Shown piece by piece: positions 1-15,000 of a DNA stretch of 47,281 bases. Position 1 is the first letter of the stretch. The number at the start of each line of letters is the position of its first letter. This DNA comes from Candidatus Methanoflexus mossambicus (GTDB taxonomy: Archaea > Methanobacteriota > Methanobacteria > Methanobacteriales > Methanobacteriaceae): positions 1 to 47,281 of the forward strand of contig JAISIT010000051.1 in assembly GCA_031261915.1 (NCBI GenBank), in the 5' to 3' direction. Under the pieces are notes generated by a model, which saw only the letters and a program-made list of their open reading frames with translations, did no database searches and had not been told where the DNA came from. The translations under genes and the position numbers were made by a program.

Positions 1-3000
1 TCTGCGGAGTTATTAATAAAACTAGAATTACTCACACTAAAATTAGTGCCATTATTATTATAAATAGCACCACCATAAGCACCAGCAGAACTATTTGCAG
101 AGTTATTAATAAAGCTTGAATTGATGATATTGAGATTATTAGCATTGTTTGAAATAGCTCCTCCATCACCATCAGTATGCCCATTTATAAAGGTCATATT
201 AGCTATTTTAATATTATCTGCACCAGCATGAATATTAAATATATAAGATGATCCTTGAGCATCAAATATAGGACTACCAAACTCACCAGAAAGTGTTATA
301 TTTCCAAGATTGCTATCAAATATTAAAGCAACATTTTTATCTCCAGTATAATTATTAGCAAGTGTAGATAAATCTCCTGCAATATGAATAACAACAGGAT
401 CATCGGATTCATCGTTTAAGCTATTTCGAATAACACAATCAAGAGCATCTTTTAAATTACTGAATGCATGTTCCCAGTCGCGACCATCTCCACTAACTTC
501 AATTGAAGAGTTAACATAAACACCATCAGAATAAATGTCATCTTTGTCAAGATATGGATTAAGAGTAAGTGAAATATTTTCATTATCTCCAAGTGCAGAT
601 AGGATTAATAATTCGTCATAGGTATAAGTTAAAGGAGAAATATAGCTATTATTTCCCCCGTTTCCAAGAGAAATAACAAAACTAGTTTCAACACCATTAC
701 CATCATTAGTACGATTATTATCACCATTAGGATCATCTTCAGAATCATTAGACTCTTGAGTTCCATTATCAAATATTAGAGTAATATTAAAGTTAGGCAA
801 GTATTTTGCAGTTTCATTAAGAATATTATCAATAGTGCTTGTGTTTAAAGCCAAATTAAAGTAAAGATAATAACTATTATCTCCTAATACCATGATTTCT
901 TTATCAGACTTACCAATATAAATACGATCACCAGAAATATTAGCATAGGAAAGCAGTAAAACAAAGTAATCATCAAGCTTATAATTATTACCTTCAATAA
1001 AATCAGTTATATTTAGATTTTGACCCCACCAATTACTAGTTAAATTATCATTAGAATCTGCACCATAAATAGCATAACCACCAAGACCACCAGCAATACC
1101 ACCAAAACCAGCAATACCACCAAGACCACCAATATCCATACCATTTAAAATAACACTATTGTTTACAATACGATTAAAGTTAATATGTGTAGATACAGCA
1201 TCAGATGTTAAATTAATAGCTACAGTATTATCATAAATATTCGAACTAATAATATTAATATTATCCCCTAAAACAAGAATAGCTCGAAGATTATTAAATA
1301 AAGTAACATTGTTAAGTCCATCTTTATTAGAAGAAACACCAAAAGTAATAGCAGTAACATTAAGACCATGAATTTGACTGTCTTTTAATATATTTCCACT
1401 ACCATTTTCAAAGATAAGGAATCCTTTATAACTGTCATTAAATCCGTTTCCAATGAAGGTATAGCTACTATTTATTCCACTTATAGCAAAACTATAATTA
1501 TTATCCTTAAATCCACTATTATTAATTTTTAACTCTTCAATTAAAACAGTATGGTCTTTAATAACAGTATCAGTGTAAACAAACTGAATTCCAACATCAT
1601 TATCAAATATCTTATTACCACTAAAGATATAAGAATTAGTCCTATCAATTCCAATAGCTTGAGTATTACCTGTAAAGTTAGAATCAAGAATAACAGTATT
1701 ATTAGTATTAGTAAATACTCCACCACCATAATTAGCACTATTATTAATAAATGAAGAGTTGATAATAGTTAAATTAACTCCTCCACTTGCAGAAGTAAGA
1801 ATAGCTCCACCTTTAATTGCAGTATTATTAATAAAAATAGAATTCATAATAAGTGTATCATCGCCTCTATTACTCATTACTCCTCCAGATCCTGTTTCTG
1901 CAGAATTATTAATAAATACAGAATAAAGAATTTTAAGATTGTTACCAATAGCATAAATAACACCACCAGAACATTCAAAACCTACAGAATTATTAATAAA
2001 AATAGACTCCATAATAGTGAGATTATTTCCACCACTATTATAAATAACACCAGCACCACCATCTGCATAAGTATTAACAAAACTACAATTTATAATACTC
2101 GTATAATTACAATTATTGAATATAGCACCGCCATTATAAGCATTAGACTCATTAAAACTACAATTCATAATACTCGTATAATTACTATTCTGATTATAAA
2201 TAACACCACCAATATCTTCTGCAGAACTATTAAGAAAACTAGAATTCATAACCCTAAAATTATTTGTATAGTAATTATAAATAACACCACCAACATCTAC
2301 TGCATGAGTATTAACAAAACTACAATTCATAATATCCGTATTATTATTGCGACCATTATAAATAGCACCACCAGCAGTAGCAGAATTATTAATAAAAGTA
2401 CAATTTATAATACTACAATTATTACCACTATCATCATAATCAAGACCATCATTAGTAAAAGCACCACCATAACTAGTTACAGAATTATTAAGAAATATAC
2501 AATCCATTATTCTAAAATTAAAACCATAATTTCTAGCACCACCACCAAAACTTCCAGAACAATTAATAAAAGTACAATTCTTAACAATGACATTATCTCC
2601 AACATTATTAAAACCCCCACCAGAACCATACTTTGCGGAATTATTAATAAACTCAATATTCATAAGAACAAAATTATCAGCAGCATTATAAATAGCACCA
2701 CCACTACCACCACGACCTGCAGAATTATTAACCAAAGTAGGATTAATGATTGTAAGATTGCCATAATTTAAAATAGCACCACCATTATTATAAACAGAAT
2801 TATTAAGGAAACTTGAATTTAAAATACTACAATTTCCATGATTAGCAACACCACCACCATATCTACCATAATTATTAACAAAGCTTGAATTAACAATACT
2901 ACAACTAGCATTGATAAAATTATATATGGTTCCCTCAGAAGTACCTGTCCGTATAGTATTATTAAAAAAGATACAATCTACAACACTAAGATTATAAGCA

Positions 3001-6000
3001 GAACCAGCATTAGCAATAGCACTACCTCCACTTGCATGCATCCAAGGATTTATATCAATAGAAACAGAACAATTAGCCCTATTATAACTGAAAGTAGAGT
3101 TAATTATACTACCATTATTTCCTTCATCATTATAAATTGCACCACCATTAGCTGCAGAGTTATTAACAAATATACAATTTTCTATAATGAAATTATCACT
3201 ACCACCATTTGAACCCTCGATATAAATAGCTCCTCCACCCCAAGCTGAATTTGAACATGAGTTATTAGTAAAATTAGAATCAATTATTCTTATATTTTTA
3301 CCCGTTGTATGAATAGCACCACCATAATTCGAAGTTACAGAATTATCAACAAATACACATTCAAATACATTAAAATTATTACCAGAATTACGAATAGCAC
3401 CAGACTGCCCCTGATGACAATTAATAAAAATAGAATTCCTAATAGTAAAGTTATCACTAAGAGAATTCTCAATAGTAGTACTAAGACTAGTTGAAGAAAT
3501 ATTATTGAAACTACAATTTAAAACATTTAAATAAGGACTATAACTATTATCAATAGCATTACCATCAGCCATACCAGAATTAGACAAATTACTAAAACTA
3601 CAATTAATAACATGAAGATTAGGACCATATTCATTATGAATAATAGAACTACCAGAATTATTAATAAATTTAGAATTCACAATAGTACAATTACTGGAAT
3701 TTAAATTATAAATAGACACAGCCTCAGCATTCACTCTATTATTAATAAAACTACAATTTGATATAGTAATAGACTTATTAACAAGCAGATTAAAAATAGG
3801 TATACCATTATTACAAGCATCAAAATTAGAATTAAAAATACTAAAATTACTACAATTCACATTATAAATATCAGCAGAATTATTATAAAAATTAGAATTA
3901 ATAACAGTGAAATTACTTGAATATGCATTATAAATAGCACTATCTCCACCTCTATAATCCTGTATATTACTTTTGCCAGTCCAATTCCAACTATTATTAC
4001 TAAAGGAAGAATTAATTAAAAGGAAATTATTTCCAATATTGTAAATAGCCGTACCATAAGAGTCTCCTACGGAATTATTAATAAATACAGAGTTAATTAT
4101 TTTAAGATTGTTTCCAGAATTAGAAATAGCTCCGCCATGAATTGAAGGGTGAAAATCATGATTAGTTACTACCTTTCCATTTATGAAGGTTATATTAGCT
4201 ATTGTAACATTAGATGCAGTAATCTTAAACATATGAGATAATCCTTGAGCATCAAATATTGGACTTCCAAACTCACCAGAAAGTGTAATATTATTAATAA
4301 AGAGTTCTAAATTAATATTAACACCAATATCAGTGTAATTTTTTGCACCCCCAATACCAGCTCCAGCAATATGAATAACAGTATTATTTAATGATTTATC
4401 TCTAATAATACTTAAAGCAGCAGTCAAATTACAAACAGCATTATCCCAATCACTACCATCAAAGTTTCCAGTAGTTTTAGATGAATTAACAAAAAGCCCA
4501 GCAGTGAGATCAAGATTAATATCCAATAATCCAATTAAATTATTTATAGGGAATCCATTATGACCCTCATAATCTCCAGAAACAGGAACAATTCCAGCAG
4601 TATTAGCATTATAATTTAAAGTAGCTATTCCTTCAATAGCAGTTACATTTCCAATAGCTGTTCCATTAACAAAGAAAGTAATATTCTCTCCAGTAACAGT
4701 ATTTCCCATATCATCAGTAAGTGTAGCATTTAAAACAACGGAAGAACCAGGTTTAACATTAACAGTCTTATTACCCATATAAGTAAGATTTAAAACACCA
4801 ATAGTTCCAGCATTATATATCATTTGTCCTAAGGTTGCAGTATTACCAATCATAGCATTATTAGATAATGATAAGTTATTAGAATTATAAATAGTTCCAA
4901 TACCGCCAACATTATCAATAAATTTATTGTTACGAAGACTAAGATTATTTCCAGCATTATAAATAGCACTACCATTAAATGTGTTTACATCTTTTCCTTC
5001 AATATATGTATTACCAGTAAATGTTGAATTAGAAATAAAGCTATTATTACTATTTGAATAAATAGCTCCACCAGCACCACCAGCAGAATTATTAATAAAT
5101 GAAGAATTAATAATATTAAAATTAAGACCACCACTAGAAGAAGTATAAAATGCTCCACCCCATTCAACAGCAGAATTATTAATTAAAATAGAATTTACAA
5201 GTTTAAAATTATTTCCTCTATTCCAAATAGCACCACCATAATTATTTACAGAATTATTAACAAAGCTTGAATTAAAAACACCAGAATTAGCACCCGTATT
5301 ATATATAGCACCACCAACACTTCCAGCGAGATTGTTATTAAATGAAGAATTAATAATCATAAGATCAGAACCAATATTAAAAATAGCAGCACCATAACCA
5401 CCATTTTTTGCAGAATTATTAATAAATGAAGAATTAATAATCATGAGACCAGAACCACCATTATTATTGATAACACCGCCATTAGTCCCACTTCCAGAAA
5501 TAGAATTATTAATAAATGAAGAGTTAATAATAGTTAAATTATTAGCATCATTATAAATAACAGCCTGTCTAGAAGAGCTATTAATAACAATAGAATTTAC
5601 AATCTTAGAATTATTACCATTATTCCAAATTACACCCAAATTTCCATTAGAATTACCAATAAAAGTACTATTCACAACACTGAGTTCATTAGCATAACTA
5701 TTATAAATACCACTACCAGCAAGAGCAGCATAGTTATTAATAAAAGTACAATTAACAATACTACAATTATGACCACCTACATTATGAATAGCTGCACCAG
5801 CATCATCAAAAGTATAAGTATTAACAAAAATAGAATCCCTAATATTTAAATTAAGACCATTATTCCAAATAGCACCCCCACATTTATTATTACTATTAGA
5901 ACTACTTATACGATCATTAACAAAACTACAATTTACAACACTAACATCAGCAGCATGATTATAAATAGAATTATAATTTTCATTATTAAAAAAACTAGAA

Positions 6001-9000
6001 TTAATTATTTTAGTATTGTTGCCTTCATTAAGAATAATATTTCCCTGCCAATGTATAGTAGTATTAAAATCAGTGCATGTACAATTAATAAAATTAAAAT
6101 TATCACCAGCATTATAAATAGAAATTGAAGGAATACTATATGTAGTTGATTTAAAATCAGGATTATTACAACTACCATTAAATGTAGAATTAAAAATAAA
6201 AGTATTGTCACCATTGTTCCAAATTGCACTACCAGTTATATTAATAAAATGATTAGTAAAACTTGAATTAACAACACTAAAATTATCACCAGAATTATAA
6301 ATAGCACCACCAAGACCACCATTAATATATACAGAATTATTAACAAATATACTATTAGAAATTATCGTATTATTACCCATAGTATAAATAGCACCACCAT
6401 TGATATTACTATTATTAGTAAAATTACAATTAGTTATATTAAGACAAAGATCCTCATTGTAAATAGCACCACCATTTCCACCCCCAATATAACTAACACC
6501 ATTAAGATTATAATTATTAACAAATATAGAATTTTTTATGTTTAAATAACGGGAAAAAGACTTATCTTCATTATAAGGACTATCTTTCTCACAGTAAATA
6601 GCACCACCACTACCACTATTACTTTCTGGAGCATTAACCACAAAATTATCAATAAAACTACAATTATCGATGTTTGAAATATTAACTCTGAGTAATGCAA
6701 TAGCTCCACCTCTAGCTGCAGAGTTATTAATAAAACTACAATTCGTGAAGTTAGCATAAGACAACATAAATCCATTAATTGCCCCATAACTCCTATTTTC
6801 TAAGGTGAAATTTTGATGATTATTTTTAACAATAGTATTTTTTACAACAAGCCATCCTCCACTTGAATCAATAGCATATCCAGCACTATTTCCCATATTA
6901 TCAAGAAAAATACAACTATCTACTTCTAAATTATTATAAGAATCAAGTGCTCCACCTTTACCATGATTATTAGCAAATGTTGTATTAATTATAGTTGCAC
7001 TATAAGAATCAGTATATATTGCATTTCCAGGTCCACCATTATCATAATTTACAAAAACACCATCTATTAAAGGATAATTAGTATTATTTATAAAATTAGA
7101 ACCTTTTATTTCTAATTCAGCATTATTATTATTAATAGCTCCACCGAAATAGGTTGCAAAATTACTTGTAAAATTGGAATTTTTAATATATGACCTGTTT
7201 AGATAAAGATATAATGATCCACCTTGATATCCATAATTATTAATAAAATTAGAATCTGTAAGGTATGAAGTAGCATTATATGTATAAATAGCTCCACCCC
7301 TATTATCACTAACATTATTATAATCAACAAAATTATGATTAAATATAGAATTTGTTATATTGAGAATAGTTCTTTGGGCAAATATAGCTCCTCCTCTACC
7401 TGCAGAATTATCAATAAATGTAGAATTTTGAATATCTACCTTTTGAGCATCACTGGTATAAATAGCTCCACCAATACCAGTGCTTTTACCTGCATCATTA
7501 ACAAAACTTGCAGAATTATTAATAAATATAGAATTAATTATATGAAGATCATAATTGAAGTAAACTATAGCTCCACCAGCACCAGTATCCCCAGATGCAG
7601 AATTGTTAGCAAAAATACAACCATCAATAGTAAGATTTCTGGAACTAGAATAAATAGCGCCACCAGCATAACTACCTGTGAAATTAGAATTAATTAATGT
7701 GATATTTTTTAACTGCATATTATAACCAGAAAGTCTAAATATATGAATATCTTTATTTTCACCATTAAAGACAGGACTTCCAAATTCACCTTGAATAATA
7801 ATATTACTAATACTTATAGTTAAATTAATATTACTATCAATTCCAGTATAATCTTTAGCTCCACCAATACCACTACCTGCAATATGAATAATACGATCAG
7901 ATATATTACCTTGGAATTGATTAAAAATCTCTAAAGCATGAGTTAAATTACAAACAGCATTTGTCCAATTATCACCAGTAAACATTCCATCTGTTTTAGA
8001 AGAGTTTACATAAACTCCATGAGTGTAATCAACAACAGGTAATTCATCAGGAACAATATTTGTAGTAAATCCTTCTGATTTTGCATAACCTCCAGAAATT
8101 TCAAATACTCCTGTTTCATCTGTAGTATATACATAAGTAGCTTGTCCATTAACAATTGAATCAGATCCAACAGGTACTCCTTCAACATGGAAACTAACTG
8201 TTCCTCCAGTAATATCATTTCCCATATCATCTGTTAATGTAGCTAATAGTGTAACATCATTTCCTGCTAAAACAGGAATTGAACTATCTTGTGAATAAGT
8301 AAGGTTTAAAACACCAATATTACCATCATTATAAATTGTTTTTCCTGTAGATGCTTCATTATCAACCATAGTATTTTTAGATAATGATAAATTACCAGCA
8401 TTATAAACAATACCACTATTTTCACCAGAAACAGAATTATCAACAAAGCTATTACTATGAATATCTAAATCAGAATCTTCACCATTATAAATAGCACCAC
8501 CAGCAATAGCTGAATTATTACTAAATGAAGAATTATCTATTTTAGTATCAACAGCACCAGAATTATAAATAGCTCCACCACTACCAGCACCAGTAGCCCG
8601 TGTGCGACTTGCAACAGCAGAATTATTATCAAATGAAGAATTACTAACTCTAAGACCAGCACCAGAATTATAAATACCTCCACCAACTAATGCAATATTG
8701 TTAATAAAGCTATTATTAATAATATTAAGATTAATTCCATTATTATAAATAGCTCCACCACTACTAGCAGAATTATCCTCAAAACTTGAATTAATAATAT
8801 TAAAGTTAGCACCAGTATTATAAATACCTCCACCATTACTATTTGCAGTATTATTAACAAAACTTGAATTAATAATATTAAAATTAATACCATTATTATT
8901 ATAAATGGAACCAGCATACTCAAATGCAAAATTATTAACAAAAGTAGAATTCATAACCCTGAAATTATTGCCTGCACTATTATAAATAGCACCACCCCAA

Positions 9001-12000
9001 TAAACATTTTTTGCAGAATTATTAACAAAATTACAATTCGCAACAATAAGATTATCACCAACCCAGTTAGAAATAGCTCCACCAGAATCCCCAATTGCAG
9101 AATTATTAACAAAACTAGAATTCACAACACTAAAATTAACACCGTGATTAAAAACTGCACCACCACATTTAGTCACAGAATTATTAACAAAACTAGAATT
9201 CAAAACAATACAATTAGATCCATTATTATAAACAGCACCACCATCAACATTACCTCCATAATTATTAACAAAAGTAGAATCACTAATATGGAAAGTCTTT
9301 CCACCATTGTTATGAACAGCACCACCATAGCTATTTGCAGAATTATTAACAAACTCAGAACCAATAATACTGCCATTCATACCAGTATTCTGAACAGCAC
9401 CACCACCATACGCCATATTAGCATTTGCTTCAGCATGATTATTAATAAATGAAGAATTGGCAAGACAGAAATTATTACCTCTATTATTAATTGCACCACC
9501 AGCATATGCTGAATTATTAACAAAACTAGAATTCACAACACTAAAATCATCACCACTATTATAAATAGCACCACCATAGCTTGTAGTTTTTCCATTTTTG
9601 AATAAGATATTTTTTATTGTAACATTATTCGCAGTTATATTTAATATTAAATTACTTCTTTTTCCATCAAAAATTGGACTTCCAAATTCACCAGAAAGTG
9701 TTATATTATTAAATCTACTATCTAATGTCAAACCAGTATTAGCAACACCAGTATAATTATGAGCAAGTGTATAAACATCCCCAGCAATATGAACAACAAC
9801 ATTAGTCAAGCTATTTCCAAGGATAACATTTAAAGCAGCAGACAAATTACAAACAGCATTTTCCCAACTACTACCATCAAAGGCACCATCGGTCTTAGAA
9901 GAGTTTACAAACACACCATTAGAATAATCAGGAGCAGACATTCCAAGAAGAAGTTTAAGATCTTCATTATCAGCAAGTACACGAATATATGCACTATCCC
10001 CCTTAGGAATAGTAACAGGATCAGTTATATAATAAGAATCATGAACAGGCATAATAATGATAGAACCATTACTTAAAACAATACTAATATTAAAAGCAGG
10101 CAAGTTACTAACAGTATTGTTTAAGATATTAGTACTTGTACTTGTATTTAATGCAAAGTAATAAATAAGACTATAAGAATCTACATCAACAGCAATATTA
10201 TCATCCGTAGAATTAAGATAGTTATTAGAAGGACTATAACTAACTAAAACAACAAAATAATCATTTAAAACATAATCAAGACCACTAACCATTCCAGTAA
10301 TATCATTAGATCCATACCAATTACTATTAAGATTACTACCAGAACCAACACTATAAATAGCTTTACTATTAGCTGCAGAATTATTAACAAATCTATTATA
10401 AGTTATATTAGAATTAATACCCGCATTACAAATAGCACCACCAACAAATGTATTCATAGTAGATTCTGAGGCATAACCATTATCTTTAAAGGTTGAATTA
10501 GTAATTAATGCATTTTTAGCATTAGTTTTAATAGCACCACCCTCATTAACTGCAACATTATGGATAAAAGAAGAATTAATAATGGTTAAGTAATTTCCTC
10601 CACTTGAAGAAGTATAAACTGCTCCACCCATGTCATTTGCAGAATTATTAACAAAACTGGAGTTTATAATTCTAAGATTATCACCACCACTACTTACAAA
10701 TATTACACCACCATTGCCAGTTACAGAATTATTAACAAAACTACAATCCATAACATTAGCATTAGAACCACCAGCAAAAATAGCACCAGCAGTAGAAGCA
10801 ACAGAATTATTAACAAAACTAGAACCTACAACACTAAACATAGAACCAGTATTATAAATAACACCACCCTCATTATTTTTTGCATAATTATCAACAAAAC
10901 TACAATTCACAACACTAAAATTGTTACAATCACGATTATAAATAACACCACCATCATCACTATTTGCATGATTACCAACAAAACTACAATTCACAACCCT
11001 AAAATTATCACCATACCTATCATAAATAACACCACCAACCTTTGCATAATGACCAACAAAACTTGAATTTACAAGAATACAATTATCACCACTAACATAA
11101 AAAGCACCACCCATATCTGCATAATTATTAACAAATATTGAATTTACAACACTACAATTACTCCCCATATAAATAGCACCACCATAAGCGGAAGAAGAAG
11201 AACTAGAATATATAGCAGAATTATCAACAAAACTACAATTAAAAATTTTTAAATTGACACCAGAATCATAAATAGCACCACCATTAGAAGTTGCACGATT
11301 ATTAATAAAACTACAATTAAAAATACTCAAATCCCTACCCTTATTATAAATAGCACCATAACTATACCATACATGCTGAAATACCATATTCCTTATTGTA
11401 ACATTATTAGCATCAATATTCAATATTAAACTACTTCCCTCACTATCAAAAACAGGACTTCCAAACTCACCAAGAAGTGTAATATTATCAAATGAATGAT
11501 TTAAATTCAAATTACGATTACGATTAGATCCAGTATAATTTTTAGCCATAGTAGATAAATCACCAGCAATATGAACAACAACATTAGTCAAACCATTACG
11601 AACAATAATATTCAAGACATCAGAAAGACTCTGAACCGCATTATTCCAGTTACTACCATCAAAAGCACCATCAATCTTAGAAGAATTCACAAACACACCA
11701 AAAGAATAATCAGGAGAAACATAATCCCCAACAACCAAAGGCCCATTTCTAACATCAATATCAAAACCATTATGCCCAGAATAATTACCAGAAAGTATAA
11801 ATGTTCCAGTACTAGAAGGAGTATAAGTTAAATTTGTTATTCCATCATAAACTGTAGCAGTTCCAAGAGAAACTCCATCAAGAAGGAAAGTAACAGTACC
11901 ACCACTAACAAGATTACCCATATCATCAGTCAAACTAGCTATTAAAAGACTATTTAAACCAACATAACCATAAAAAGTAGCATTATTAAGATAAACAAGA

Positions 12001-15000
12001 CTTAAAACACCAATACTGCCATTATTATAAATCAATTTTCCATGAGCCGCCTTATTAGCACCATACATTACATTATTAGACAATGATAAATTACCATTAT
12101 TATTAATAACACCACCATAACCCTTTGCAGAATTATTAACAAAACTAGAACCTACAACATTCATATTTCCACGAACATCATTTAAAATAGCACCACCATT
12201 ACCATTACTAGCAGAATTATTAATAAAAGTAGAACTCACAACACTACAATTACCAGCAGAATTATAAATAGCACCCCCATGACTACTACTAGTAGAAGCA
12301 TTATTCCTAATAAAAGTTGAATTTATAATACTTAAATTACTACCAGTATTATAAACAGCACCACCACTGTTAGAAATTACAGTATTATTTAAAAAACTAC
12401 AATTCACAATAAAACCACTACCAGAATTAGAAATAGCACCACCATAATATGCACTATCATTATAAAAACTACAATTCACAACACTAAAACCATCAGCACT
12501 ATTATAAACAGCACCACCATACATACTTGCACCATTAAAAATGAACTCAGAACAGCTTAAAGTGAAATTTTGACCAGTGTTACGAATAGCACCACCTTCT
12601 CCATAATAATTCCTTATAGAATTATTAACAAAACTACAATTTACAACACTACAATTGTTACCCATATTATAAATAGCACCACCCATATAATTAAGATAAT
12701 TATTTCCATTGATAAAAGTAATATTAGTTATTTTAACATTATTTGCATTTATCGTTAACATAGCTTGGATGTTTGGATTTTTACTTCTTTCGCCATCAAA
12801 AATTGGACTTCCAAATTCACCAGAAAGTGTAATATTATCAAAATTACTATCTAATGTTAAATTAACATTATTCCCTGACCCAATATATTTATTAGCATTT
12901 CCAGCAATATGAACAACGACATTAGCCAAATCATTATTTACAATAATCTCCAAAGCAGCAGCAAGACTTTGAGTTGCATTTTCCCAGCTATTACCACTAA
13001 AAGAACCATCATTTTTAGAAGAATTTACAAATATTCCACTAGAATAATTAGGAGGAACATACTCCTCAACAATCAATGTCCCATTTCTAACATTTAAATC
13101 AAAACCATTATTCCCAGAATAATCTAAAGAAAGTATAAATGTTCCAGCACTAGAAGGATTATAATTTAACTTAGCTATTCCTTCATTAACTGTTGCATTT
13201 CCAATAAGAAGTCCATCAACGAAAAAACTAACATTACCTCCAGTAATAGTATTCCCCATATCATCAGTTAAATTAATAAATAATGTAACCGGATGCAAAG
13301 AAAGAGTATTAAATGTATCATTAATAAAACTACCATTTAAAACACCTATACTCCCATTATTATAAATCACATTACCATATTTTGCACTATTACCATTCAT
13401 AATATTTTTAGATAAAAATAAACTACCATTATTAAAAATAGCACCACCATAACTAATATTATAAACTTCATAACCACCAGTATAAATAAGTGAATTGTTA
13501 ATAAAACTAGAATTTATAAGTGTTAAATTTCCATTATTAAAAATAGCCCCACCATAAGCAGTCTCATGTATAGAAAAAACACTTGTATTAATAAAGCTAG
13601 AATTCATAATACCCACATTAGAATTAGATCCAATATAAACAACACCACCATAATTATATTTACCACGATACTCACTATTAGATAAAATAGAAGAATTAAT
13701 AAAAATAGAATTCATAATACTAGCATTAGACTTAGATTCAATATAAACAACACCACCACTATGAATATCCTCACCATATTGATTAGGATCTAAAATAGAA
13801 TTATTAATAAAAGTTGAATTTATAATACTAATATTACAGCCAGAGTCCAAATAAATAGTCCCATGATAGTTAGTATTAGAACTGTTAGTAGAAACATTAA
13901 TAAAAGAACAATTAACTACATCAACACCAACAACCTTATTATATAACCAAATAGCCGTACCATGCGGAACTGCATTAGCATATGTTGAATAAATATTAAT
14001 AAAATTAGAATTCAATATACGAGTATTTTTTGTATTATAAAGTTCCAAACCATTAGTAACATTAATAAAACTACAATCATTAATAGTAATATTAACACCA
14101 TAAGATGCCTCAAAAACTAAATCAGTACTTCTATAATTAGAAAAACTACAATTTACAATACTAGAATTATCCCCATCAACATTAAGAAGACTACCATTAA
14201 TAACAACACAATTAGATATAAAAGAATTATCTGAATGAATGTTAAAAGCACTACGATTAATAAAATTAGAATTCAATAAAGTGGAATTATTATCTCCAAG
14301 AGCATAAAATATAGAAAAAATAAAAGTAGAATTACTTACAAAAATATTATTCCCATAATTATAAATATTTCCATTAGTAAAATTAGAATTAATTATAAAT
14401 GTATTACAACCATTATTATAAAACATAACTCCACTAGCATTAGTGATAAAATTACAATTCTCAAAACTAGAATTAGTAATATTACTATTAAAAAAAGTAT
14501 TAACAGTTTTATTTCCTGTATTATTAACAAAACTACAAGCTATAAAACTAAAATTAACACCATTATAATTCGCAACAGCACCACCAACACCACCTGCAGA
14601 ATTATTAACAAAAGAAGAATTTATTACAGTGAAATTAATTAGATCTTCAACTAAAATAGCACCACCATTACTTGCATAATTATTAACAAAACTACAACCC
14701 ACAACACTGAAATTAGCACTATTTGAATCTCCATCATAAAAAATAGCACCACCACTACTTGCATAATTATTAGTAAAATTAGAATTTATAATTTTAGAAT
14801 TATTACCCTTAGTATAAATAGCACCACGACCATAAGAAGTAAAACTATTATTTGCAACATTACTAATAAAAACAGAATCAGAAACACTGAAATTATTACC
14901 CGTATTAAAAATAGCACCACCACAAGACACATTATACAAAGCAGAATTATTAACAAAAGAAGAATAACTCACATTAAAATTAACACCAGTATTAAAAATA

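Noticed and set aside
2304..2771. Plus-strand frames rich in Thr, Ile and Asn across the adhesin locus (also near 7,335-7,697, 9,144-9,452 and 11,571-11,831)
   Set aside because: They are antisense shadows of the repetitive adhesin frame, lack ribosome sites and have only low-complexity composition.
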